Shown piece by piece: positions 36,585 to 46,400 of a stretch of DNA of 64,000 nucleotides; within the stretch, counting starts at the first letter, position 1, and each line of letters starts with the position of its first letter. The notes under the pieces were generated by a model. It was not told the origin of the DNA, did no database searches, and saw nothing but the letters and a program-made list of their open reading frames with translations. The DNA is taken from positions 1-64,000 of the forward strand of contig JBBQUT010000013.1 of assembly GCA_038212215.1 (NCBI GenBank). Direction: 5' to 3'. This DNA is from JALZAI01 sp038212215 (lineage in GTDB: Bacteria; Actinomycetota; Actinomycetes; Mycobacteriales; Jatrophihabitantaceae). The translations under genes were made by a program, and so were the position numbers.

Positions 36585-37727
36585 ATGCGTGCGATCTGGA
36601 AAGGAAGCATCTCCTTCGGGCTGGTAAGCATCAGCGTGCGGTTGTACACCGCGACCGAGGAGCGCGACGTCAGTTTCCACCAGGTGCGCCGCTCGGACGG
36701 CTCACGGGTGCGCTACAAGCGAGTTGCCGAGGCCGATGGCGAAGAGGTCGCCTACGCCGACATCGCCAAGGGTTACCAGCTCGACAACGGTGAAACAGTC
36801 GTCCTGACCGATGAGGACTTCGCCGACCTGCCGCTGCCGACGGCCCGAGTCGTGGACGTGCTGCAATTCGTTCCGCTACAACAGATCGACCCGATCTACT
36901 TCGCAAAGAGCTACTACCTCGAACCGGAAAAGACAGCGGTCAAGCCGTACGTGCTACTGCGGGATGCGCTGGATTCCACCGGCCAGGCCGGATTGGTGAA
37001 GGTCGCCATCCGCAATCGTGAGCAACTCGCCACGCTGCGTGTTCGTCAGGGCGTGATCGTGATGGAAACGATGATCTGGCCGGACGAGGTCCGCGACCCG
37101 GCATTCGGCTTCCTCGACCAGGACGTCGAGCTGCGTCCCCAGGAACGGACGATGGCCGAATCGCTGGTGGCCAGCATGTCCGGCGACTTCGACGCCTCGC
37201 AACACTCCGACGACTACCGTGCGGCGTTGCAGGAGGTGATCGAGGCGAAGGTCGAGGGACGTGAGGTGGTGGAAGTCGACGAAGTTCAGCCCAACTCGGG
37301 CAACGTCGTCGACCTGATGTCGGCCTTGCGTGCCTCAGTGGCCGCGGCACGCAAGAACCGCGGCGAGGTGAGCGAATCGACCACGCCGAAGCAGCCGGCC
37401 GCTGGCAAGACTGCGGCGAAGAAGACCGCGACGAAGGCTGCAGCGACGAAGGCTCCGGCGACGAAGGCTGCAGCGACGAAGGCTCCGGCGACGAAGGCTG
37501 CAGCGACGAAGGCTGCAGCGACGAAGGCTCCGGCGACGAAGGCTGCAGCGACGAAGGCCGCAGCGACGAAGGCTGCAGCCACGAAGGCTCCGGCGAAGAA
37601 GGCTGCAGCGACGAAGGCCGCAGCGACCAAGGCTCCGGCGAAGAAGGCTGTAGGGACGAAGGCTGCAGCGACGAAGGCTGCAGCGACGAAGGCTCCGGCG
37701 AAGCGGGCGATCCGTAAGTCCGCGTAG
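36585..37727 (+). CDS. ku: Ku protein with long Lys/Ala-rich repeat tail
   Basis: This 380-aa protein has a normal bacterial Ku core (about 1-260), starting MRAIWKGSISFGLVSISVRLYTATEERDVSFHQV. The minimal C-terminal region follows (about 200-265, with EVIEAKVEGREV). A tail of over 100 residues then repeats five-residue units of the types AATKA, PATKA and PAKKA about twenty times, resembling histone H1-like tails. Mtb Ku is about 273 aa, so the tail is the main difference. Basic Ku tails in other bacteria bind DNA and help threading and ligase recruitment. It binds DNA ends as a homodimer. Confidence 0.95.
   Translation: MRAIWKGSISFGLVSISVRLYTATEERDVSFHQVRRSDGSRVRYKRVAEADGEEVAYADIAKGYQLDNGETVVLTDEDFADLPLPTARVVDVLQFVPLQQIDPIYFAKSYYLEPEKTAVKPYVLLRDALDSTGQAGLVKVAIRNREQLATLRVRQGVIVMETMIWPDEVRDPAFGFLDQDVELRPQERTMAESLVASMSGDFDASQHSDDYRAALQEVIEAKVEGREVVEVDEVQPNSGNVVDLMSALRASVAAARKNRGEVSESTTPKQPAAGKTAAKKTATKAAATKAPATKAAATKAPATKAAATKAAATKAPATKAAATKAAATKAAATKAPAKKAAATKAAATKAPAKKAVGTKAAATKAAATKAPAKRAIRKSA
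37424..37709. repeat. 15-bp tandem repeats in the ku tail
   Basis: About nineteen 15-bp units of the forms GCTGCAGCGACGAAG and GCTCCGGCGACGAAG are arranged head to tail, keeping frame. The near identity of units predicts length variation between strains. Confidence 0.92.
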
Positions 37728-37750
37728 CCTTCGCGCGTACCGTTGCGCTG

Positions 37751-38740
37751 GTGCCTCGCAGTCGCGTTCCGACGCCCTCGCCCGCTCGGCTCGCTGGCGT
37801 TGCGCTCGCCTCGCTCGACGACGTTGTCGCGCCGTGGCCCGGGCGTCTGGTGGATGCCGCCGGTACTCGGGTGTTTGTCCGCTCGACGCCCGCAACGGCC
37901 CAGGATGTCGAACCAGCGTTATTCATCCACGGCCTCGGCGGATCGGGGCTGAACTGGACGGATTTCGCCGGCCTGCTGCGCAACCGACTGGCCGCCGAGG
38001 CCATCGATCTGCCCGGCTTCGGCCGCTCCGACCCGCCCCGTGGTGACGACTATCGGCTGCGGTCGCACGCGAATACGGTCATCGCGTACCTGGAGGGCGC
38101 CGGCCGCGGCCCGCTACATCTGGTAGGCAATTCGATGGGTGGCGCGGTGTCCATCCTGGTCGCGGCGCAGCGCCCGGACCTGGTTCGAACGCTCACTCTC
38201 ATCTCACCCGCGGTGCCCGACGTGAAGATGCGCGTGCACCCGCTCAGAAGCAACCCGCGGATGGCACTACTCGTGTTTCCGATCGTTGGATCCGCTGCGC
38301 TGAAACGGATGCGGCTGATATCGGACGAGGAGCGTGCCCGCGCGACAATCGCGCTCTGCTGCGTCGACCCGTCGCGCTATCCCGCGCGGCGCATGGCCGA
38401 GGCGATCGCCGAAGCGGGACTGCGCCGCGATCTGCCGTGGACCGACACGGCGATGTTGCGCTCGCTGCGCGGAATGGTGCGCTCGCACTCGTTCGGCGCG
38501 CGCACGGCCTGGGCGACGATGCGTCGGATCAAGGCGCCGACACTCATCCTCTGGGGCGACACCGACCGGCTTGTTGCTCCTGACCTCGCCCCGGTCGTCG
38601 CAGGGGCGATTCCTGGATCGCGTCTGCTCGTGCTGCCCGATATCGGGCACGTCGCGATGATGGAAGATCCGCAGACTTCGGCTCGCGCGTTCGTGGCATT
38701 GCTCGACGACACGCGGGCCGCGGCGCGCGGACACGCGTAA
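37751..38740 (+). CDS. Alpha/beta hydrolase
   Basis: This 329-aa protein has an alpha/beta hydrolase fold: oxyanion HGLGGSGLNW, nucleophile GNSMGGA (Ser), Asp in LILWGDTDRLV, and catalytic His in DIGHVAMMED. The N-terminal 30 residues are low complexity and resemble the dispersed repeat sequence (GCTCGCCTCGCTCG), so the true start may be downstream. Substrate unknown; an ester or lactone is likely. No signal peptide. Confidence 0.88.
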   Translation: MPRSRVPTPSPARLAGVALASLDDVVAPWPGRLVDAAGTRVFVRSTPATAQDVEPALFIHGLGGSGLNWTDFAGLLRNRLAAEAIDLPGFGRSDPPRGDDYRLRSHANTVIAYLEGAGRGPLHLVGNSMGGAVSILVAAQRPDLVRTLTLISPAVPDVKMRVHPLRSNPRMALLVFPIVGSAALKRMRLISDEERARATIALCCVDPSRYPARRMAEAIAEAGLRRDLPWTDTAMLRSLRGMVRSHSFGARTAWATMRRIKAPTLILWGDTDRLVAPDLAPVVAGAIPGSRLLVLPDIGHVAMMEDPQTSARAFVALLDDTRAAARGHA

Positions 38741-38789
38741 GCCGCGCGTTCTACCGGGCCGCGGTAGCCGAATATGGCACTGTGTCGAT

Positions 38790-39836
38790 GTGACCGTCCG
38801 CGATCATCCTGCGCGTTCTGCTACAACGCACGGCGTCCGATTGGCGAGTCGGCCGGATTCCGACGACGTCCGCGTGCAGCACCGTGGCGCGGCAACCTTC
38901 GGTGGAGGTGAGCCGACCATCGCCGACGCGATCCGCGCCTTCGTGCGTCGCTACGGCTGGCGCGCTTACGCATTGCCGGTGCTCGTCGTTGTGACGGCCG
39001 TCGCGCTGGCGACCATGCGCAACCCGACGCCGGCCGCCCCGCCGGCCGACCGGACCGTGGCCGACGGAGCACAGACCCAGTTGAGGCAGTCCCCGACGGC
39101 ACCGCTAACCACGCCGAAATCGTCGGTCCCCTCGGGCACGGCGGCAGCGCCTCTGGTCAAGGGTGCGATATTGCCGGCGGGCCCGGCCTACACCAAAGTC
39201 GGGTTGGGCACCTTCACCCGAATCCCGGGCGCAAGCAAGGTCTTTGGCGAGCCCAGCGACGGGCATGGCGTCTGGCGCTACGACATCGAGGTCGAAACGG
39301 GCATCACCGGTATCGACGTCGCGCAGTTCGCATCACTGGTCCAGTCGGTGCTTGCCGATCCACGCAGTTGGTCCGGCCACGGTGTGGCGTTGCAACGCGT
39401 CAACTCCGGCCCGATCGACTTCCACATCACCCTGACCTCGGCAATGACGGTCCGTCAGTTCTGCGGGTACAGCCTCAAGGTCGAGGCGTCCTGCTATGCA
39501 ACAGCAGGCTCGGGCCCAGGCCTGGACGTCAACCGGGTCGTTCTCAACGATGCCCGGTGGGCGCGGGGCAGTGCCCAGTTCCCGAGAGCGCTGAATGCCT
39601 ACCGCATTTACATGATCAATCACGAGGACGGCCACGCCGTCGGCCACCACCACGCCCACAACTGCCTGCCGGGCGGGCTGGCGCCGGTCATGATGCAGCA
39701 GAGCCTGGGTCTGAAGTCCGCCGCGACCGGCAAGACGTGCGGGGCCAACCCGTGGCCCTATCCGCCAGGCGCGCGTGGTGCTCCGGGTGCCGAGCAGGCC
39801 GACACCGCGCAGAATAACGAGCTCAACCTGCGTTGA
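38790..39836 (+). CDS. DUF3152 protein, membrane-anchored, metallopeptidase-like
   Basis: This 348-aa protein has one TM segment (about residues 53-72, AYALPVLVVVTAVALATM), a Pro/Thr-rich linker and the DUF3152 domain. The domain contains YDIEVETGITGIDVAQFASLVQSVLADPRSWSG and HEDGHAVGHHHAHNC, a His-rich motif like the zinc site of metzincin-like peptidases. Paired Cys occur around the extracytoplasmic domain. Rv3207c is the mycobacterial counterpart (recalled). A peptidase role is suspected from the motif only. Confidence 0.9.
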   Translation: MTVRDHPARSATTHGVRLASRPDSDDVRVQHRGAATFGGGEPTIADAIRAFVRRYGWRAYALPVLVVVTAVALATMRNPTPAAPPADRTVADGAQTQLRQSPTAPLTTPKSSVPSGTAAAPLVKGAILPAGPAYTKVGLGTFTRIPGASKVFGEPSDGHGVWRYDIEVETGITGIDVAQFASLVQSVLADPRSWSGHGVALQRVNSGPIDFHITLTSAMTVRQFCGYSLKVEASCYATAGSGPGLDVNRVVLNDARWARGSAQFPRALNAYRIYMINHEDGHAVGHHHAHNCLPGGLAPVMMQQSLGLKSAATGKTCGANPWPYPPGARGAPGAEQADTAQNNELNLR

Positions 39837-39948
39837 CGTGAGCTCGCTCGAGATGCTGGGAATGAGCGCAGCGCCGAACGCGGTTGTGTCCGGGGATAGC
39901 CCGGCAGCGTAAGTTCGCAGCCGAAGTTCAACAGAAGCGAGGTCAGTC

Positions 39949-41112
39949 GTGTCGTCCTACCCGCCGCTGGTGCAACCAGCCGAGTCGCTCACCGTCGACG
40001 AGGTTCGGCGCTACAGCCGGCACCTGATCATCCCCGACGTGGCAATGGCCGGCCAGAAGCGTCTCAAGAACGCCAAAGTGCTGTGCGTCGGCGCGGGCGG
40101 CCTCGGCTCACCTGCGCTGATGTACCTCGCTGCCGCCGGTGTCGGCACGCTCGGCATCGTCGAATTCGACACAGTGGACGAATCCAACTTGCAGCGCCAG
40201 ATCATCCATGGGCAGAGCGATATCGGCCGGTCGAAAGCCGAATCGGCGCGTGACAGCGTGCTGGAGATCAACCCGCTCATCACCGTCAACGTCCACGAGA
40301 CCCGCTTGGACAACGACAACGTTCTCGACATCTTCGCCGGATACGACCTGATCGTTGACGGCACCGACAACTTCGCCACCCGCTATCTCGTGAACGACGC
40401 CTGCGTGCTGCTGAACAAGCCGTACGTGTGGGGCTCGATCTACCGCTTCGACGGCCAGGTCAGCGTGTTCTGGAACGAGTACGGACCGAACTACCGCGAC
40501 CTCTACCCGGATCCCCCGCCGCCGGGAATGGTGCCGTCCTGCGCTGAAGGCGGTGTGCTCGGCGTGTTGTGCGGGTCCATCGGCGCGGTCATGGTGAACG
40601 AGGCGATCAAGCTGATCACCGGCATCGGCGAACCGCTCGTGGGGCGGTTACTCGTTCTCGACGCGCTGGACATGACCTGGCGCGAGATCAAGGTGCGTAA
40701 GGATCCGAACACCGCGCCGATCACCGAACTGATCGACTACGAGGCGTTCTGCGGGGTCGTCTCCGACGAGGCGCAGCAGGCCGCGATCGGCTCTACGATC
40801 ACCGCGGCCGAACTGAAAGACCTCATCGATTCCGACAAGCCGATCCACCTTGTCGACGTCCGCGAGCCAGCGGAGTGGGAGATCGTGCGGATCCCGGGCG
40901 CAACCCTCGTCCCGAAAGATGAAATCCTGCGCGGGGACGCCTTGGCGAACCTGCCGCAGGACAGGCAAATCGTCATGTACTGCAAGACCGGCGTGCGCTC
41001 AGCCGAGACGCTCGCAGCAGTGAAAGCGGCCGGCTTCCGCGATGCTGTACATGTGCAGGGCGGGGTCACGGCGTGGGTGAAGCAAATCGATCCGACACTG
41101 CCGACGTATTGA
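39949..41112 (+). CDS. moeZ: Adenylyltransferase/sulfurtransferase MoeZ (MoeB-rhodanese)
   Basis: This 387-aa protein combines an E1-like adenylation domain (about 20-270; VLCVGAGGLGSPALMYLAAAGVG, then Asp-rich IVEFDTVDESNLQRQ) with a C-terminal rhodanese domain (about 290-385) whose active-site Cys345 lies in MYCKTGVRSAETL. It adenylates the C-terminal Gly of sulfur carriers and transfers sulfur to form thiocarboxylates for molybdopterin, cysteine or other pathways. GTG start. The GG-ended MoaD-like protein at 2209 is a possible client. The order DUF3152-MoeZ matches mycobacteria (Rv3207c-Rv3206c). Confidence 0.95.
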   Translation: MSSYPPLVQPAESLTVDEVRRYSRHLIIPDVAMAGQKRLKNAKVLCVGAGGLGSPALMYLAAAGVGTLGIVEFDTVDESNLQRQIIHGQSDIGRSKAESARDSVLEINPLITVNVHETRLDNDNVLDIFAGYDLIVDGTDNFATRYLVNDACVLLNKPYVWGSIYRFDGQVSVFWNEYGPNYRDLYPDPPPPGMVPSCAEGGVLGVLCGSIGAVMVNEAIKLITGIGEPLVGRLLVLDALDMTWREIKVRKDPNTAPITELIDYEAFCGVVSDEAQQAAIGSTITAAELKDLIDSDKPIHLVDVREPAEWEIVRIPGATLVPKDEILRGDALANLPQDRQIVMYCKTGVRSAETLAAVKAAGFRDAVHVQGGVTAWVKQIDPTLPTY

Positions 41113-41136
41113 GCCCGGTTTGGGTAGGAGATCACC

Positions 41137-41727
41137 ATGGCTGATCAGGTGCAGATTTTCGTCGCAGCGACCCATGCCTTCGGCGAGCGGGTGCGCGCGA
41201 TCGATGAGCAGCATTGGTCGGCGCCGACGCCGAACTTCCAATGGTCGGTCGCCGACCTCGTCGACCATCTCGTGGACGAGCACCGGTGGGCGGCACCGCT
41301 CCTGCACGGGCACGATTTCCTCTCGTCGGGCGAGGTGGTCGAGGGCACCCGGAAGCTGCCGGTCGACGGTGGCGTGGGGGGCAATCTCGCGCAGTCCTGG
41401 GAGGAGGCAGCCGCCGGGTCGGTCGACGCCGTCAGCGAAGAGGGTGCGCTGGAACGCTCCGTCGAACTGTCGCGTGGAGACACTCCTGTCGCGGTGTACC
41501 TCGACGAGATGATTGTCGATCTCGTCGTACACGCATGGGATCTGGCGACCGCGATCGGCTATCGCGACCCCGTGCCGACGGAACTCGTCGACTACGCCTA
41601 CAGCCGTCTGGGCGGTATGGGCGATCTTTCCTCCGGTGGGATGTTCGCTTCGCCGATCGATGTCGCGGACGACGCGTCGACGCTCGACAAGCTGCTGGCC
41701 GCCACCGGTCGTGACCCTCTTGGCTGA
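41137..41727 (+). CDS. TIGR03086/DinB-like metal-binding protein
   Basis: This 196-aa protein belongs to the mycothiol-dependent maleylpyruvate isomerase-like/DinB superfamily. Metal-ligand candidates are in DLVDHLVDEHRW and DLVVHAWDLA. The C-terminus (SPIDVADDASTLDKLLAATGRDP) is typical of TIGR03086. Possible roles are thiol (mycothiol) transfer or binding. It overlaps the next gene by 17 bp. Confidence 0.87.
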   Translation: MADQVQIFVAATHAFGERVRAIDEQHWSAPTPNFQWSVADLVDHLVDEHRWAAPLLHGHDFLSSGEVVEGTRKLPVDGGVGGNLAQSWEEAAAGSVDAVSEEGALERSVELSRGDTPVAVYLDEMIVDLVVHAWDLATAIGYRDPVPTELVDYAYSRLGGMGDLSSGGMFASPIDVADDASTLDKLLAATGRDPLG

Positions 41728-42019
41728 GGGGGACGGCTTCGCGCAGCGCATTCTTGCTTGCGTCGACTCCATCCCGGCTGGGCGGGTGATGACCTACGGC
41801 GACGTCGCCGAGTTCGCCGGCACGCGGTCGGCTCGCACGATAGGGCGGGTACTCGCCCAGGATCACGGGACGGTGCCGTGGCATCGCGTGCTCAGGGCAG
41901 ACGGTCGCCTGGCCGAGCATCTTTACACCGAGCAACGACAGCGACTGCTCAGCGAGGGCGTTCGCTTCAGCGGCGATCGAGTGGAACTGCGCAACTTCCG
42001 TTGGGACGGTCGACACTAG
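41711..42019 (+). CDS. Alkyltransferase-like protein (ATL, MGMT family)
   Basis: This 102-aa protein is the DNA-binding half of the O6-alkylguanine transferase family. The active-site motif PCHR is PWHR here (VPWHRVLRADG), so the alkyl-accepting Cys is Trp. This marks it as an ATL protein, which binds O6-alkylguanine and recruits nucleotide excision repair. GTG 41711 gives an overlap of 17 bp with the upstream gene. The position upstream of adnAB fits the recalled Rv3204-Rv3202c order. Confidence 0.92.
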   Translation: MTLLAEGDGFAQRILACVDSIPAGRVMTYGDVAEFAGTRSARTIGRVLAQDHGTVPWHRVLRADGRLAEHLYTEQRQRLLSEGVRFSGDRVELRNFRWDGRH

Positions 42020-42552
42020 CGGGTCAGGAATGACTCGACCTGCGCCAGATGCTCAGGTTCGAGCCCGCAGAGCGGGTTTGGGCTGATCAGCAGCGCATTC
42101 TCGCTCTGGGCGATCGCGGCCGTCAGATCAGGAAATCCCCCGATGTGGTCGTCTGTCCACACGACGCGACGGCTCGCGGCCAGCGCCCGTTCGACGGCAG
42201 CCGGCTTCCACCAGGTGGTGGCGCGCCAGTTGAGCCATTCCGGTGCCACGGAAATCGGTATCGACGTGGGCAGTCCGAGCGTCGGTGCGAATGCGGTGAC
42301 GGCACTGTCGCGCCACGTCGAGTGCCAGCGTATTTCGGCGAGGCCGTCCTCGTGTATGCGTGTCACGAAGTCGAGCACTGGACGCGCAGCGAGAATGGGC
42401 AGCCTCATGACGCCGCGCCCTTCAATCGCCGTGACGACGGTGCGCCGCAGCCAGTCTTCACCGCCCCAGATGCCAGCGACCGGCTGGTAGGACAGCGCGT
42501 TGACGACGCCGTCGATGTCCAGCAACCACAGGGGTTTCGCTTCGACAGCCAT
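42016..42552 (-). CDS. HAD-like hydrolase domain protein
   Basis: This 178-aa protein starts with the HAD motif I LLDIDGVVNAL (DxD) and has a motif III/IV-like VVWTDDHIGG (Asp pair) near residue 133. In between is EIRWHSTWRD, common in actinobacterial small HAD-family proteins. It is probably a phosphatase of unknown substrate. The gene is convergent with the ATL gene, overlapping by four bases at the stops. Confidence 0.8.
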   Translation of the reverse strand: MAVEAKPLWLLDIDGVVNALSYQPVAGIWGGEDWLRRTVVTAIEGRGVMRLPILAARPVLDFVTRIHEDGLAEIRWHSTWRDSAVTAFAPTLGLPTSIPISVAPEWLNWRATTWWKPAAVERALAASRRVVWTDDHIGGFPDLTAAIAQSENALLISPNPLCGLEPEHLAQVESFLTR

Positions 42553-42594
42553 AGCCGGTTGACCGTACCCCTATCCGGCGCGCGACGAGACGGC

Positions 42595-43362
42595 CTAGCC
42601 GACCAACTCCGCCAGCTGGCAAGTCGGCAGCGCGATCCAGCCCTCGACGCGCGCCAGTTCGAGCATCTCGTCCGGGGGCGCCTCGACAAGCCCGAGCATC
42701 GCCGCACGCGCGGACAACGCGGCTATCACCGCGTCGAAGGCGTCGTCGTCGCGTCGGCACAGTGCCTCGTAGCCGCCGAGTCGCAACCACGGCGCGCCGG
42801 CTCGCAGCGCGTCCACAGCCGAACCGAGGGCGACCACGTTGACCGGCCCCTTGTAACGGCGGTGCACCAAACCCCACCGCGACAGCGAGGCCGCCGGGTA
42901 TGCCTCGACGAGGCGACCCCGACCGGAGCGATCCCGGTTGTCATCGAGCTGCGGTAGCAGCGCCGCGCACCGCATCGCCACATGCGCGATCAGATCGGCC
43001 GCGACGCTCAACGGGCGCAAACCGTGCTGCAGGCAGTAGAGATCGGTTGCCCGATACACGAGCGGGCGTCTCGACAACACGCTGTCAGTGGGGACGCCGA
43101 CCGTCGCGTCGCGGTGTCGCGTGACGAACTCGATGAATGCGACCGGCCAGCCGAACGGGCAGTCGATACCGATCTTCGCCGCGCCCATCGCGCGGTCCAC
43201 GAGCAGGCTATCTGCGGCAGGGCGATCGAGCGAACGAACCTCGGCGCCGTTCGGTGTCCACTCGAGCACCGCCACAGCGCTCTTCGAGGCGTCCGCCGCG
43301 AGGTCGATGCCGACAGTGCGGGCGTGACGGCTGCCAGCATCCTGCTGCTCGTCCGGTTTCAT
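42595..43362 (-). CDS. DUF429 protein (predicted RNase H-like nuclease)
   Basis: This 255-aa protein belongs to DUF429, predicted to have an RNase H-like fold. Signature parts are TVGIDLAADASKSAVAVLEW, KIGIDCPFGWP, and C-terminal YEALCRRDDDAFDAVIAALSARAAMLG with acidic residues. ATG 43362 is chosen. A longer in-frame start at 43536 would run antisense into adnA and is rejected. Divergent from adnA with about 81 bp between. Function not known. Confidence 0.83.
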   Translation of the reverse strand: MKPDEQQDAGSRHARTVGIDLAADASKSAVAVLEWTPNGAEVRSLDRPAADSLLVDRAMGAAKIGIDCPFGWPVAFIEFVTRHRDATVGVPTDSVLSRRPLVYRATDLYCLQHGLRPLSVAADLIAHVAMRCAALLPQLDDNRDRSGRGRLVEAYPAASLSRWGLVHRRYKGPVNVVALGSAVDALRAGAPWLRLGGYEALCRRDDDAFDAVIAALSARAAMLGLVEAPPDEMLELARVEGWIALPTCQLAELVG

Positions 43363-43443
43363 GACGGCGAAGTTACGAGGTCGCGCTGCGCCGCAGCCCA
43401 GCGCCCTGCGAAGATGTCGGAGCGTCGTGTTGGGATAGCGGCT

Positions 43444-46400
43444 ATGACGATCCCTGCATACCGGCTCGTCCGGTCGGCCCGGGCGCCTGTGCCCGCTCCG
43501 CGTCTGGATGCCGCGCAGCAACGTGTCGTCCAGCACGACGGGGGTCCGTTGCTGGTGCTGGCCGGTCCGGGAACCGGCAAGACGACAACCCTTGTCGAAA
43601 CGGCGGTCGCCCGCGTCCGCGCCGGGGTGAAGGTCGAAGACATCCTGATGCTCACGTTCAGCCGCCGCGCCGCGGGTGAGCTACGCGACCGGATCACCGC
43701 ACGCCTGGGGCAGACCGTACGCGAACCGGTCGCCCGAACCCTGCACTCTTACGCCTTCGGTGTGTTGCGGATCGCCAATCTCGCGCAGCAGCTGCCCGCG
43801 CCGCGGCTGCTGTCCGGGCCCGAGCAGGACGTGATCATGCGCGATCTCATCGCCGGGCACCCGGCCGCCCGGTGGCCGGTCGATTTGCGCCCGGCATTGT
43901 GCACCCGTGCCTTCGCCGGCGAGTTGCGCGACTTGCTGATGCGCGCTGTCGAACGCGGTCTGGATGGTCCCCTGCTGGCGACCCTTGGCCGTCGCTCCAA
44001 CCGTCCGGATTGGATTTCCGCGGGGCATTTCCTCGCCGAATATCAGGACGTGACGTCCCTGTCGCGACCAGGAGCCTACGACCCTGCCGAGCTGATCAGA
44101 TCAGCGCTCAACGCCTTCGATCACGATCGCGGCCTGCTTGCCCTGGAACGCTCGCGCCGGCGCCACCTGTTCGTCGACGAATACCAGGACACTGATCCGG
44201 CGCAGGCCGAGTTGCTTGCATTGCTCGCCGAAGGCGCCGAAGAGGTGATTCTCGTCGGCGATCCTGACCAGTCGATTTATGCGTTCCGTGGTGCCGACGA
44301 TTCGGCTGTTCGCGACGTCGATCGGCGCTTCGGGCGCGGCGGTGTCGTGCCGGTCGTGCCGTTACAGGTGTCACGACGCGCCGGCCCGCAGCTCCTCGCG
44401 GCCTCGCGCCGGGTCGCCGCCCGGCTACCGGGGCGCGGCGAGCATCGCCACCTCAGCACGGTAGTCGACGACGTCTCGAGCGATGCCCTAACGGTCGGGC
44501 TGTTCCGTGCCGCGAGCGAGGAGGCTGCCTACGTCGCTGGCGTATTGCGCCGGGCACATTTGGATGGCATGCCGTTCGCCCGGATGGCCGTTTTGGTCCG
44601 ATCGACGGCCGCTGTCCTGGGCGCGCTGCGCCGCGCGTTGATCACCGCCGGGGTGCCCGTGAGCGTCCGCGGTGAGGACCTTCCGCTGGCCGAGCAACCT
44701 GCGGTGGCGGTGCTTCTGGAGGTGCTCGGCTGCGTCCAAGACCCGGCAGCGCTGAGCGAGGACGTGGCGGAGCGGCTGCTGCTGGGCCCGATCGGCAACG
44801 GCGACGTCGTGTACCTGCGCCGATTGCGTCGGGAACTGCGAGCGCTCGATCCCGAGGCGCCCGTCCCGCTCGCCGCGGCGTTGTGGGACCTTCCCGGCGC
44901 CGCCATGCTACCGGCCCAGGTGCAACGCCCGGTCGGTCGGGTGGCCGCGGTGCTCGCAGCCGGGCGCGCTGCGCTCGCGGCGGGGGGTGGCCCCGAAGAC
45001 GTGCTGTGGGCGGTCTGGCACGAGACGGGGCTCAGCCGGCGCTGGCAGCGGGCCAGCGCAGTCGGGGGAGCTGCGGGAGCGGCCGCCGACCGCGATCTGG
45101 ACGCGATGGTGCAGCTGTTCGACGCAGCGGCGCGCTTTGCGGACCGGTTGCCCCGGGCGAGCGTCGCGGCGTTCACCGAGCACCTCGCCGCACAGCAGAT
45201 CCCGGGTGACTCGCTGTCCGGCGCCACGCTCGAAAGCGATGCGGTCACCATTCTTACCGCGCACGCCGCGAAGGGTCTGGAGTGGGATCTGGTGTGTGTC
45301 GCGCACGTCCAGGAGGGCAGTTGGCCGGACCTGCGTCGACGGGGATCGCTGCTCGGATCAGAGCGCCTTGTCGACGTGCTGGCTGGGCGCGACGCCGCCG
45401 GCCCCGGCATCGCCACCCAGCTCGCGGAGGAGCGCCGGCTGTTCTACGTGGCCGCCACCCGCGCGCGGCGCAGGCTTGTGGTGACCGCGGTGTCCGGCGA
45501 CGAAGAGCAGCCCTCCCGTTTTCTCGACGAGCTGGATCCCGTCGAGGGTGATCGCGCGTTGACGCCTGCACAACGCGGCACGCACCTCACTGCGATGGTC
45601 GCCGAATTGCGGGCCGTCGCCTGCGACCCGCGCGCCGAGCGGCTCGAGCGGGAATCCGCCGCGGGTGAGTTGTGTCGGCTCGCCGAGGCCGGCGTCCGCG
45701 GGGCTGATCCCGACGAATGGTGGGGGTTGGCCGCCCTTTCCGACGACGGCCCTGTCGCCGACCCCGCACGTCCGGTTCCGGTTAGCCCGTCCCGCCTCGA
45801 CGCGTTCCTCAAGTGTGAGCTGCGGGCTCTGCTGCAACAGCTAGGAGCGAACGACGGGGATGCGGTCTCGGCGTCGCTCGGCACCCTGGTGCACGACGTG
45901 GCGGCACGAGCGCCGGTCGGCGTCTCCCTCGAGCAGTTGCGCGTGATGCTCGACGAGCGGTGGCCGGCCTTGGAGTTCGGTGCGCGCTGGTTCGCCGCCA
46001 ACGAACGAGAGCGCGCCGATCGGATGCTGCAGGTGCTACATGGCTGGCTGGCCGCCAGTCGCGAAGAGCTGAGCCTCGTCGGTGTCGAGGAGGCGTTCAG
46101 CACCGAGGTCGGAGACGCGCTGCTGACCGGACGGGTCGACCGGCTCGAACGCGATAGCGAGGGCCGGCTCGTCGTGATCGATCTGAAGACCGGCAAGTCG
46201 AGGATCTCGGCCGACGATCTTCCGCAGCACCCGCAGCTGGGCGCGTATCAGCTCGCGGTGCGGAGCGGAGCTTTCACCGCGGGCGACCGCGCGGGCGGGG
46301 CGCGGCTGGTGCAGCTCGCCAACCCGGCGAGAGACGCTGAGCAGCGCCAGAAACCGCTGCCTGATGACGGCGAGCCGGTCTGGATCGCGCAACTGGTCGC

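Noticed and set aside
37424..37709. CRISPR-like or non-coding repeat
   Set aside because: Units are only 15 bp with no spacers, are in frame, and continue the Ku protein.
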